From Deltaproteobacteria bacterium (lineage in GTDB: Bacteria > Desulfobacterota > Binatia > DP-6): a stretch of DNA of 9,462 nt. The notes beneath the pieces are model-generated. The model saw only the letters and a program-made list of their open reading frames with translations. It had not been told where the DNA came from and ran no database searches. The stretch is taken from assembly GCA_005879205.1 (NCBI GenBank), contig VBLD01000165.1:1-9462 (forward strand). The letters are read 5' to 3'. The stretch's first letter is position 1. The number at the start of each line of letters is the position of its first letter. Below are positions 1-6,068 of the stretch, in pieces. Position numbers and translations under genes: made by a program.

Positions 1-947
1 GCCAGGTCGTTGATCTTCTCGACCGGCTTCAGGAGGTTGGAGATGTAGCTCGCGAAGACCGTGAGGACGCCGACGGTCAAGCTCCCGCGCAGCACGAGGA
101 GCGCGCCGCCGCCGATCACGACGGCGACGGCAAAGCCCTTGGCGATGTTCAGCGAGCGCTCCATGCCGACCTCGAGACGGGTCTCGTGCATGCCGGCTTC
201 GAGGCTGCGGGCGTTGGTGGCGCCGAAGCGCTCGCGCGCGTGCTCCTCGGCCCCGAGCACCTGCACGGTGGGCAGGCCGCGCACGATCTCCTGCGCCAGC
301 CCCGCGACCTCGCCCTCGTGATGCCGCTTTTCGCGCGAGGCCTCGTGCAGCTGGCGGCCGTTCCAGAGCGCCACCGCGATGAGGCCCGGGATGATCACCA
401 GGCCGACCAGGCCGAGCCGGGGCTCGATCCAGAACATCACCGCGAGGGTGAGCGTTGCCGTCGTCGCGTAGCGGAAGATGAGCGGGACGGTCCTCATCTG
501 CAGGCGGACGAAGACCTTCACGTCGTCGACCAGCCGCAGCACGAGCTCGCCGCTGCGGTGCGTCCCGCGGATGGTGGGCGGCAGCGCCTGCACGTGCATG
601 AGCACGCGATCCCGCAGCTCGAGGTTGACCTGCTCGCCCACCCGCGCGTCGATGATCTTCTGCCAGGCGATCGCCGCCGCGCCGATCGCGGTGATGAGCA
701 CGTACCCCGCGGCGAGCGGGAGCACGAGCGCCTCCGGAGAGAGCCCGGGATCGAGCGCCCGCAGGAGCGGAGGAAGGGGCTTGTGGGCGATGGCGCTGTC
801 GATCAGCAGCTTCAGCGGCCACGGGGTGAGGATGGCCGCCCCGGCGGCGACGATCTCCAGGACCGTCGACAGCACGAGCGCCCAGCGGTGCGTCCACAGA
901 TCCCCGCGGAAGGCGCGGCTCAGCCGCGACACGATCCCCCGCTTCAT
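1..947 (-). CDS. ABC exporter, membrane domain (partial, runs off left edge)
   Basis: The reading frame starts at an ATG at 947 and stays open to base 1, giving 315 residues. It begins MKRGIVSRLSRAFRG and has the layout of a type I ABC exporter membrane domain (MsbA/lipid or multidrug exporter class). Hydrophobic segments are TM1 around residues 20-50, TM2 around 70-95, a TM3/TM4 pair in the middle, and TM5/TM6 near the window edge. The last visible residues, SNLLKPVEKINDL, match the end of TM6 just before the ATP-binding domain, which lies outside the window, so Walker motifs cannot be checked. The ATG overlaps the stop of the upstream glycosyltransferase (ATGA), implying coupled translation. 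In this setting it probably flips or exports a lipid-linked glycan, but the substrate is inferred from neighbours only. Confidence 0.9.
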   Translation of the reverse strand, partial: MKRGIVSRLSRAFRGDLWTHRWALVLSTVLEIVAAGAAILTPWPLKLLIDSAIAHKPLPPLLRALDPGLSPEALVLPLAAGYVLITAIGAAAIAWQKIIDARVGEQVNLELRDRVLMHVQALPPTIRGTHRSGELVLRLVDDVKVFVRLQMRTVPLIFRYATTATLTLAVMFWIEPRLGLVGLVIIPGLIAVALWNGRQLHEASREKRHHEGEVAGLAQEIVRGLPTVQVLGAEEHARERFGATNARSLEAGMHETRLEVGMERSLNIAKGFAVAVVIGGGALLVLRGSLTVGVLTVFASYISNLLKPVEKINDL

Positions 948-2275
948 GCCGCCACCGCCGGCCGGAACAGCAGGGCGAGGCGCGCCGCCAGCCGCTCCCC
1001 GTCGAAGCGCGCGCGGACGGCGGCCTCCGCCTCCCGGCCGAGACGCTGCGCGAGGTCGGGATCGCGGTGCAGGCGCACCATGGCGTCGGCGAGCGCGGGG
1101 GCATCCTCGGGGGGGACGAGGAGCCCGTTGACGCCGTCGACGACCAGCTCGGGGATTCCGGAGACTCCGGTCGTGATCACCGGCAAGCCGCACGCCATCG
1201 CCTCGATGAGCACGTTCGGGATGCCGTCGCGGTCGCCGTCCTCCGCCACCCGGCAGGGCAGGCAGAAGACCGTGGCGCGGAGGTATTCGTCGAGCAGTGC
1301 CGCCTGCCCGAGCGGGCCTGCCAGCTCCACGGCGTCCGCGACGCCGCGCTCGTTGATCCGCCGCCGGACCGCCGGTTCGTGCGCCCCCTCGTCGCCGACG
1401 ATGATCGCCTTCACGGCCACGCCCTGCGCGCGGACGAGCGCGCACGCCTCGACGAGGACGTCGAAGCCCTTCTTCGGCACCAGTCGGCCGACGCCGAGGG
1501 CTCGAATCGACGAGCCCGTCGCGGTCGGCGCCCCGGGTGCGGTCGCGAGCAGCCGCGCGAGGTCGGCGTTCAGCCCATGGTACACGCAGTGAACGGGGAC
1601 TCCGGCGGCGATCGTCGCCAGGTACCGGCGGTTCGCCTCCGTGCAGGTCACGACGAAGCGTGCCGCCGCAATCTTCCGCCGAAGAAGGCCGCCGGGGTTG
1701 AGCGACGGCTGATAGAGGTCGCGGGCGTGGGCGGTGAACGAGAAAGGGATGCCGCTGATCATGGAGGCCAGCCAGGCCACCGTGGCGGTCCCGTGGCAGA
1801 AGTGCGCGTGCAGGTGGCGGACGTCGGTCGTCCGGCGCAGGCGGTCGGCCAGCGCGGTCGCCTGGAGGAACTCCTTCACGACCCGCGGCGGCCATGAGCC
1901 GTCGCGTCGCGCGCGTGCAGCCTGGGCGACGGTCGCTACCATCGCGCGCGCGAGGCCCCGCGGCCGCCACCAGGCGAGGCCGAGAAGCCCCGGCACGAAT
2001 GCCGGCAGCGAGCGCGCGAGCCAGCGGAGGAACGGGGTGTGGGTGAACGAGGCCGTGGCCGGAAGGTAGTCGGGGCGGGCGGCGATGCGTGCGACGACCG
2101 GGTGAGGCGCGCGCCGATCGTCGAGCTTGAGGACGAAGAGTCGCAGGCGGAGGCCCTGGCGCTCGAGCCAGTGGATCTCGCTGGCGATGAACGTCTCCGA
2201 TAGGCGCGGGAAGCCCGTCAGCAGGTACGCGATCGAGCCGGCCGCGCGGCTCGAGCCACCGGCGGGGTCAGCCAT
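944..2275 (-). CDS. GT4-family glycosyltransferase (WcaL/exopolysaccharide type)
   Basis: This 443-residue protein has the GT-B fold typical of CAZy family GT4 retaining transferases, which move a sugar from a nucleotide-sugar to a growing glycan on the cytoplasmic side of the membrane. The N-terminal domain opens with LLTGFPRLSETFIASEI (residues 18-34) and has HLHAHF (154-159) and FTAHARDLY (180-188). The C-terminal domain starts at ALGVGRLVPKKGFDVLVEA (259-277), then DRDGIPNVLIEAMACGLP (348-365) and GIPELV (373-378). The usual E-x7-E motif is D350-x7-E358 here. The frame is open further upstream to 2425, but that part lies wholly inside the upstream gene; ATG 2275 overlaps the upstream stop by 8 bases and fits the family's N terminus. 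It shares several motifs with the preceding gene product, so the two are probably old paralogs. The exact sugar is unknown. Confidence 0.9.
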   Translation of the reverse strand: MADPAGGSSRAAGSIAYLLTGFPRLSETFIASEIHWLERQGLRLRLFVLKLDDRRAPHPVVARIAARPDYLPATASFTHTPFLRWLARSLPAFVPGLLGLAWWRPRGLARAMVATVAQAARARRDGSWPPRVVKEFLQATALADRLRRTTDVRHLHAHFCHGTATVAWLASMISGIPFSFTAHARDLYQPSLNPGGLLRRKIAAARFVVTCTEANRRYLATIAAGVPVHCVYHGLNADLARLLATAPGAPTATGSSIRALGVGRLVPKKGFDVLVEACALVRAQGVAVKAIIVGDEGAHEPAVRRRINERGVADAVELAGPLGQAALLDEYLRATVFCLPCRVAEDGDRDGIPNVLIEAMACGLPVITTGVSGIPELVVDGVNGLLVPPEDAPALADAMVRLHRDPDLAQRLGREAEAAVRARFDGERLAARLALLFRPAVAA

Positions 2276-3341
2276 ATGCGCGCTCGAGAACCCTGCCCAG
2301 ACGTTCGGTGCAGCGTCCGAGCTCGAAGCGTCCCTCGACGTGGGCCCGTCCCTGCCGCCCGAGGCGCTCCCGCAGCTCCGGCCGCCGGGCGAGCATCTCG
2401 AGCGCGCCGGCGAGCGCCCCCGCATCGCCGGGCGGCACCAGGATGCCCGTGCGGCCCGGCAGGACGGCGCTCGCTACGGCGCCGACGTCGCTCGCCACCA
2501 CGGCGCGCCCGCTGGCCAGCGCCTCGAGCACGACGTTGGGTAGCCCGTCGCGGTCGCCGCGGCGGTCGGTGACGGATGGCACCGCGACGACGTGCGCCCG
2601 CGCGTACTCCGCCGGCAGCTCGCCGTGCGTGCCCGGGCCGGCGAGCGTGACGCGCTCGCCCAGGTGCGCCGCCGCGATCGCCCGGGCGAGCTCCGGGCGC
2701 CGGGGGCCGTCGCCGACGATCCGCAGGCGGAAAGGGATCATCAGCCGCGCCGCCGCCTCGATCAGGATCTCGAAGCCCTTCTTCTCGACCAGGCGGCCCA
2801 CGGCGAGCACGCGAAGCGGAGCGCGCCCCACCTCCGGCCGCGGCCGGAAGCGATGCGTGTCGACCCCGTGCGGCAGGAGGCGCGACGGCGCGCCCGCCCG
2901 AGCGAGCTCGGCGGCGACGTCGCCGTTGCACGCGATCACGCAGGCCGCCCGCCGCGCGCGTGCGGCGAGCACCGCTGGCGCGACTTTCCGGGCGTCGCGG
3001 GCATGCACGCTGAAGCCGAAGGGCACTCCCAGCCGACGCGCGGCGTGCGCCGCGACCGCCGCGGGGCGGTGCGCGAAGTAGCCGTGGACGCCCGCCACGC
3101 GCTGCGCGCCGAGGCGCGCGACCAGGCTCGCCGCCTGCGCGCTCGCACTCCCGCCGGGCAGCACCTCCACCCGGCGCAGGAGGCGCCTGCAGCCGGGGTG
3201 GAGCGGTCCGCCGTCACCCGGCTTGGTCGCGAAGACCGCGGCGAGCGTGCCGCGCGCGTCGAGCGCGAGCAGCTCGTTCAGCAGGAAGGTCTCCGACCGG
3301 CGCGGGAAGCCGCTGGTGACGACCGCGATGCCACCGCGCAT
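2268..3341 (-). CDS. GT4-family glycosyltransferase, paralog of its downstream neighbour
   Basis: This 357-residue protein is a second GT4-like transferase. It starts MRGGIAVVTSGFPRRSETF (residues 1-19), echoing the GFPRxSETF signature of the next gene. Other landmarks are VHGYFAHRPAAVAAHAARRLG (85-105, shown here by its ends VHGYFAHR and ARRLG), SVHARDARK (111-119), the donor-domain opening LAVGRLVEKKGFEILIEA (179-196), and DRDGLPNVVLEALASGRAVV (263-282), with D265 and E273 in place of the E-x7-E pair. It is shorter than its neighbour, mainly in the N-terminal domain. A GTG three bases upstream (3344) is also possible. ATG 3341 is preferred because it lies 6 bases after a GGAGG at 3348-3352, whereas the GTG would be only 3 bases away. 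The ATG overlaps the stop of the upstream frame by one base (TGATG). It probably acts in the same glycan pathway; substrate unknown. Confidence 0.88.
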   Translation of the reverse strand: MRGGIAVVTSGFPRRSETFLLNELLALDARGTLAAVFATKPGDGGPLHPGCRRLLRRVEVLPGGSASAQAASLVARLGAQRVAGVHGYFAHRPAAVAAHAARRLGVPFGFSVHARDARKVAPAVLAARARRAACVIACNGDVAAELARAGAPSRLLPHGVDTHRFRPRPEVGRAPLRVLAVGRLVEKKGFEILIEAAARLMIPFRLRIVGDGPRRPELARAIAAAHLGERVTLAGPGTHGELPAEYARAHVVAVPSVTDRRGDRDGLPNVVLEALASGRAVVASDVGAVASAVLPGRTGILVPPGDAGALAGALEMLARRPELRERLGRQGRAHVEGRFELGRCTERLGRVLERAYG

Positions 3342-3943
3342 CACGCCCCTCCATCCAACAGCGCCCGTACGCGCTCGACGACGCGCACGAGCCCCCCGAG
3401 GTCGGCCGGCGCGAGAGGCGCCGGGTCGCGATGGAGCGCGGACAGCACCTGGGAGATCAGACGGTCGGGCATCAGCTCGCCCGGCTCGACGAGGTCGAAG
3501 TACCCGAGGTCCGCGAAGCGCCTGGCCCGGATGAGCTGCTCACGCACCGGCTCGGCGCGGGGGACGAGCACGGCGCGACGCCCCGACGAGAGGAGCTCGC
3601 ACACGGTGCTGTATCCGGCCATCGAGACGACGACGTCGGCCTCGGCATAGCGGCGGGTCAGGTCGGGCTCGAAATCGAAGAAGGTGACGTCCGGGAGGCG
3701 GCCGAACCGCTCGAGGATCCGGGTCCGGCGGCTGGCCGCCATCTGGGGGCCGAAGACGATCGTCGTGCGGAGGGCGAAGCGCCGCGGAAGTCCGAGCAGC
3801 CCCTCGAGGTACGCTTCCACGACGTCGCTGCCGTCGCCCCCTCCGCCCGTCGTCACGAGCACGCGGGGCGCGCCGCCGTCGGACGGGCTCGCCTCGGTCT
3901 GGGTCCGGAGTGCGGGCGGCCGCCTCGGGGAAGCCGTACTCAC
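3341..3943 (-). CDS. C-terminal half of the split glycosyltransferase (donor-binding domain)
   Basis: This 200-residue frame opens at a GTG (3943), but its first 24 residues are low-complexity and probably not native. From residue 25 it is a MurG/COG4671-type sugar-nucleotide binding domain: PRVLVTTGGGGDGSDVVEAY (residues 26-45), TIVFGPQ (61-67), VVVSMAGYSTVCELLSSGR (104-122), LVPRAEPVREQLIRARRFAD (126-145) and LVEPGELMPDRLIS (150-163). Its stop overlaps the next glycosyltransferase start by one to four bases, as in an intact operon. The GTG has no obvious ribosome site, so independent translation is doubtful; coupling or a fused ancestor is more likely. The good preservation of this half suggests a recent break, an artefact, or retained use as a separate subunit. 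Confidence 0.6.
   Translation of the reverse strand: MSTASPRRPPALRTQTEASPSDGGAPRVLVTTGGGGDGSDVVEAYLEGLLGLPRRFALRTTIVFGPQMAASRRTRILERFGRLPDVTFFDFEPDLTRRYAEADVVVSMAGYSTVCELLSSGRRAVLVPRAEPVREQLIRARRFADLGYFDLVEPGELMPDRLISQVLSALHRDPAPLAPADLGGLVRVVERVRALLDGGA
3348..3352 (-). promoter_or_regulatory. Ribosome binding site GGAGG deciding the start at 3341
   Basis: On the minus strand the sequence reads TGGAGGGGCGTGATG. The GGAGG lies 6 bases before the ATG at 3341 but only 3 before the GTG at 3344, so it favours the ATG. It sits inside the last codons of the upstream frame, which fits coupled translation. Confidence 0.6.
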
Positions 3944-4571
3944 GGACCGTGTCGAAGACCACCGGGGAGCCGTAGACCCAGACCTCGTCGTAGTAGCGCT
4001 CGATGGTCGCGAAGGCGTGGGTCTTCACCAGCATGCGGCGCGTCCGCACCGGCTCGTCCAGGATGTCGCGCAGCCCGAGTACGATGCGCGGCGGCTGGCG
4101 CAGCCTTCGGAGCCCGGCGAGCGTCCCGAGCAGCTCGCCGTCCACTCCGGCGGCGCGCTTGTCGACGACCACCAGGTCGGGCGCGAAGCCGAGCGCTGCC
4201 TTGCGCAGGATGTCGCGGCGCATGCGCTTCACGTCGTCTGACCAGGATGATAGAAAACGAGGTTGGTACCGTTCGGCGGCGACGCGATCGAGGCACGGCA
4301 GCTTGATGTAGTCCATGCCGTCCGGGATGCGCAGCGCGTGGATGACGGGGGAGCCCGTGACGATGAGGACCGCGGCATCCGGAAGCGCCCCGGTGAGCGC
4401 TTCCGCTACCAGCAGCGTGCGGTGGATGTTCCCGAGCCCGAAGGTATCGTGCGAGTAGAGAAGAATCTTGGGGCCGATCGCCCGGGACGGCTGCACCACC
4501 AGCTCGACGGCGGCGAGCGGCGCGCGGCTTCTCGTGATCTCTATGCTCTCTTCGACCATCGCGGCAGTCAT
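3540..4571 (-). CDS. N-terminal half of the split glycosyltransferase
   Basis: This frame gives 343 residues, of which about the first 220 look like real protein. They include a GT-B N-terminal fold start, ILLYSHDTFGLGNIHRTLLV (residues 36-55), with the Gly-rich acceptor-side loop, then VVVDKRAAGVDGELLG (134-149), RIVLGLRDILDEP (162-174) and YYDEVWVYGSPVVFDTVREY (193-212). After about residue 220 the product turns into arginine-, proline- and aspartate-rich sequence that is the shadow of the next frame. No signal peptide or membrane segment is seen. ATG 4571 has no clear ribosome site; ATG 4559 is an alternative. If translated as is, it would lack the nucleotide-sugar binding domain. Confidence 0.65.
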   Translation of the reverse strand: MTAAMVEESIEITRSRAPLAAVELVVQPSRAIGPKILLYSHDTFGLGNIHRTLLVAEALTGALPDAAVLIVTGSPVIHALRIPDGMDYIKLPCLDRVAAERYQPRFLSSWSDDVKRMRRDILRKAALGFAPDLVVVDKRAAGVDGELLGTLAGLRRLRQPPRIVLGLRDILDEPVRTRRMLVKTHAFATIERYYDEVWVYGSPVVFDTVREYGFPEAAARTPDPDRGEPVRRRRAPRARDDGRRGRRQRRRGSVPRGAARTSAALRPPHDDRLRPPDGGQPPDPDPRAVRPPPGRHLLRFRARPDPPLCRGRRRRLDGRIQHRVRAPLVGASRRARPPRRAGA

Positions 4572-4648
4572 GCCGTGACGGGTTCCAATCCCAGGGGCTC
4601 TCCGGTCCGTCCCGACGCCCTACGGCAGTATGTGAATAACAGGCTACG

Positions 4649-4687
4649 GGAAGGTTAGGAAGTACCTTCCTGGGGTTAGGAAGTACC
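4649..4687. repeat. Two 14-bp direct repeats, 21-bp period; candidate operator
   Basis: GGTTAGGAAGTACC occurs exactly at 4653-4666 and again at 4674-4687. The 21-bp period is close to two helical turns, so both copies face the same side of the DNA, as expected for two bound molecules of one regulator. The first copy is part of an inverted repeat, GGAAGGT at 4649-4655 with ACCTTCC at 4664-4670, and contains a smaller one, AGGAAG-TAC-CTTCCT (4657-4671). The pair ends about 80 bases upstream of the first glycosyltransferase start (4571). This patch has clearly more A/T than its surroundings. Binding of a regulator is inference. Confidence 0.6.
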
Positions 4688-4704
4688 CTAGCGGTATCGC
4701 AAGT

Positions 4705-4734
4705 GCGGTATTCTACCATAAGGTGTTCCGGTGA
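4705..4734 (-). promoter_or_regulatory. Possible promoter for the glycosyltransferase operon
   Basis: On the minus strand the patch reads GGAACACCTTATGGTAGAAT. TAGAAT (4710-4715) would serve as a -10 element, but no good -35 is found at 16-18 bases. GGAAC (4725-4729) resembles an ECF -35 element, but no standard ECF -10 follows at the usual distance. The site is upstream of the direct repeats and about 140 bases before the start at 4571. This is a weak call. Confidence 0.25.
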
Positions 4735-4772
4735 TTGCGCTCGGACCGCGCCTGGACGTCGCGTGAGCGGTG

Positions 4773-4790
4773 CTGGGTGATATCACCCAG
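4773..4790. promoter_or_regulatory. 18-bp perfect palindrome, candidate operator
   Basis: CTGGGTGATATCACCCAG reads the same on both strands with no spacer. Its centre GATATC is A/T-rich compared with the surroundings. A palindrome with no loop is a poor RNA hairpin but a typical binding site for a dimeric regulator. It lies about 200 bases upstream of the glycosyltransferase operon and about 300 bases downstream of the Spy-like gene stop. The regulator is not identifiable from the window. Confidence 0.5.
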
Positions 4791-5087
4791 GTATCGCGAG
4801 CTTGCGAGGAACGACCGGCACCGCTAGGACGCGGCCGTCGATCGCTCCGCGGACGCGGCGCGCGGCGACGAAGGCGGGGTTCGTCGGAAGCTCGCCAGCG
4901 TAGCCTTTCGGATCCGCTCGCGAGCTCGATCACCAGGGCCCCGACCGCCGCCGGGTCGGGAGCCGGGCTTCGCAGGAGGGTCCGCAGCAGGCGCTCCTTC
5001 TCGCGGGCCTCGTCGGCGGCCCGTTCAACGGCCGCCACCGACGCTCGGACGGCACCGGTCCAGGCTGGAAAACGCCGTGCGCCCATC

Positions 5088-5570
5088 CTAGTCGTTTTCC
5101 TTCTCCTTTCGGTCGTCGTCGCCGTGGGCCTTGCGCTTCTCCCGGAGCTCCCCGAGCTGGCGTTGCTGCTCCGGAGTGAGCACCCTGCGCATCTCGAGCA
5201 GCATCGCGACGCGGGCTTTCCCGAGCATCGCCCGGGCGTGCTCGATCTGATCCACCTGCGCGAGAACCGTCGCCTCGTCGGCGCGGGCGTCGGTGAGAAG
5301 CGCATCGAGGGCGGCCCGGTTCCGCTTGACGTCGGCTTCCATGTCTTCGAGGTGCTGGCGGTTTCTCGCCAGGATGTCCTCGAGCCGCTCGACCTCGTCG
5401 GCGGTGAGACGGAGCTGGTGCCGGACCTTGTCCCGCCTCCAGAACTTCCCGTGGTGAGTTCCGCCCCCGCCGGGCCAGCGCTCGTCTGCGAGCGCCGACG
5501 CCCCAGGCGTGGCCAGGGTGGCGGCGAGTGCGAGGGCGGGCATCAATCCGAATCTCATGCCGAGTCTCAT
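5088..5570 (-). CDS. Secreted Spy/CpxP-like protein (LTxxQ family)
   Basis: This 160-residue protein starts with a Sec signal peptide (residues 1-28, likely cut after ASALA). The mature part is mostly long charged helices. It has two LTxxQ-type motifs: LTADEVERLE at 55-64 (with E in the Q position) and LTPEQQRQLGEL at 131-142. This arrangement is typical of the Spy/CpxP/heavy-metal-resistance periplasmic family, whose members act as chaperones or envelope-stress sensors. The C-terminal tail (GDDDRKEKEND) is highly charged. The start is set by GAGGAG at 5579-5584, 8 bases upstream, which overlaps the stop of the anti-sigma gene; only 12 bases separate the two genes. The position after sigma and anti-sigma genes suggests it is a target or modulator of that pair. 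CpxP or Spy identity proper cannot be assigned. Confidence 0.85.
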   Translation of the reverse strand: MRLGMRFGLMPALALAATLATPGASALADERWPGGGGTHHGKFWRRDKVRHQLRLTADEVERLEDILARNRQHLEDMEADVKRNRAALDALLTDARADEATVLAQVDQIEHARAMLGKARVAMLLEMRRVLTPEQQRQLGELREKRKAHGDDDRKEKEND

Positions 5571-5578
5571 GTGGACCG

Positions 5579-5584
5579 CTCCTC
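5579..5584 (-). promoter_or_regulatory. Ribosome binding site of the Spy-like gene, overlapping the anti-sigma stop
   Basis: GAGGAG on the minus strand lies 8 bases before ATG 5570 and overlaps the TGA (5583-5585) of the preceding gene. It supports the chosen start over the in-frame ATG at 5558, and suggests coupled translation of the two proteins. Confidence 0.6.
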
Positions 5585-6068
5585 AGCCGTCGCCCAGATC
5601 GACGTCGTACGGATCCTCGTCGAGGAGGTCGTCGATCTCGCGCAGGAATCGATCGTCGGCCCGGTCCTGGGCGCGCTGGACGCGGTTCGTGAACTCCGCC
5701 ACGGGACGCGCTCGCTCGGATACCGGACCGCCGACCAGCCGCGGCGCGCGCAATCCAACGGCGACCGCGAGGACGGCCGCGACGGCGGCCGCCCCCCAGG
5801 CCACCCTGGGCAATGGCGCGACGCCGAGGGTCCCTTCCCGGGCGGCGAGGCGGGCCTCGATGGCGGCGGCCTGGCGGCGATAGAACGCCGCGTCGAAGGG
5901 CTCCCGCGCCGACCCGGCGCCGAGCGGATCGAGGTCGCGCGCGATCGCGTCGGCGCGCTTGGCACAGAGGGGACAGCGCGCGAGGTGCGCATCCGGCTCC
6001 CGGCGGAGGAGTCCCTCGAGGAGCTCGCCGTCGTCTGGATGCTCAGGGGAGGGGAAGTCGTGGTCCAT
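5583..6068 (-). CDS. Membrane anti-sigma factor with zinc-finger (ZAS-like) domain
   Basis: This is a 161-residue protein. The N-terminal part has H28-x3-C32-x2-C35 (HLARCPLC), the core of the zinc-binding anti-sigma domain that holds ECF sigma factors. A single membrane segment lies at about residues 88-107 (RVAWGAAAVAAVLAVAVGLR). A short, acidic, probably periplasmic tail follows, ending EIDDLLDEDPYDVDLGDG. The topology, with the zinc-finger domain inside and the tail outside, is that of a membrane-bound anti-sigma factor. The ATG at 6068 lies inside the sigma gene, overlapping its end by 26 bases, as is common for cognate pairs. The signal that releases the sigma factor is unknown. The downstream Spy-like protein is a candidate partner in the periplasm, by position only. 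Confidence 0.85.
   Translation of the reverse strand: MDHDFPSPEHPDDGELLEGLLRREPDAHLARCPLCAKRADAIARDLDPLGAGSAREPFDAAFYRRQAAAIEARLAAREGTLGVAPLPRVAWGAAAVAAVLAVAVGLRAPRLVGGPVSERARPVAEFTNRVQRAQDRADDRFLREIDDLLDEDPYDVDLGDG

Larger units (their letters stand above)
3341..4571 (-). pseudogene. MurG/COG4671-like glycosyltransferase with a broken frame
   Basis: Taken together, two overlapping minus-strand frames encode one GT-B glycosyltransferase resembling MurG and the COG4671 group. The N-terminal half (from ATG 4571) is convincing up to EYGFPEAAAR near 3910. The C-terminal half is convincing from PRVLVTTGGGGDG near 3870 to the stop at 3341. The second frame is shifted by +1 relative to the first, so an intact ancestor would be restored by removing one base, or by restoring a lost 3n+2 bases. 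From memory of the family, the link between the YGFP and TGGGGDG motifs is usually longer and contains a Gly-Tyr motif, which is absent here; this favours a small deletion. Other readings are a sequencing or assembly error, or a true two-subunit enzyme like Alg13/Alg14. This is the first gene of the glycosyltransferase operon. Confidence 0.7.
4688..5086 (-). pseudogene. Degraded Spy/CpxP-like fragment (doubtful ORF)
   Basis: An ATG at 5086, one base after the stop of the Spy-like gene, opens 132 codons. Residues 20-56 (from AVERAADEAREKERLLRTLL through SPAPDPAAVGALVIELASG) look like the helical middle of Spy/CpxP family proteins. There is no signal peptide and no LTPEQ motif, and the remainder is arginine-rich sequence that does not look native. 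Around 4929-4783 a different minus-strand frame is open for 48 codons, with regular-looking peptide such as GELPTNPAFVAARRVRGAI, ending at a TGA inside the palindrome. This suggests the region was once coding and has suffered frame changes or truncation. It could instead be a small hypothetical gene. It is read in the direction of the stress operon above it. Confidence 0.35.

Noticed and set aside
186..1592. Long plus-strand open frame (468 codons)
   Set aside because: It lies opposite the glycosyltransferase and ABC exporter genes; its product is rich in Arg, His, Asp and Pro with no recognisable domain, as expected of the complement of a high-GC gene.
2275..2425. Upstream extension of the larger GT4 gene to 2425
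   Set aside because: The added 50 residues lie inside the preceding gene, are Ser/Arg-rich and do not resemble a glycosyltransferase N terminus.
3940..4719. Minus-strand open frame (259 codons) overlapping the split glycosyltransferase
   Set aside because: It has no domain, is His/Arg-rich and is out of frame with the recognisable glycosyltransferase halves.
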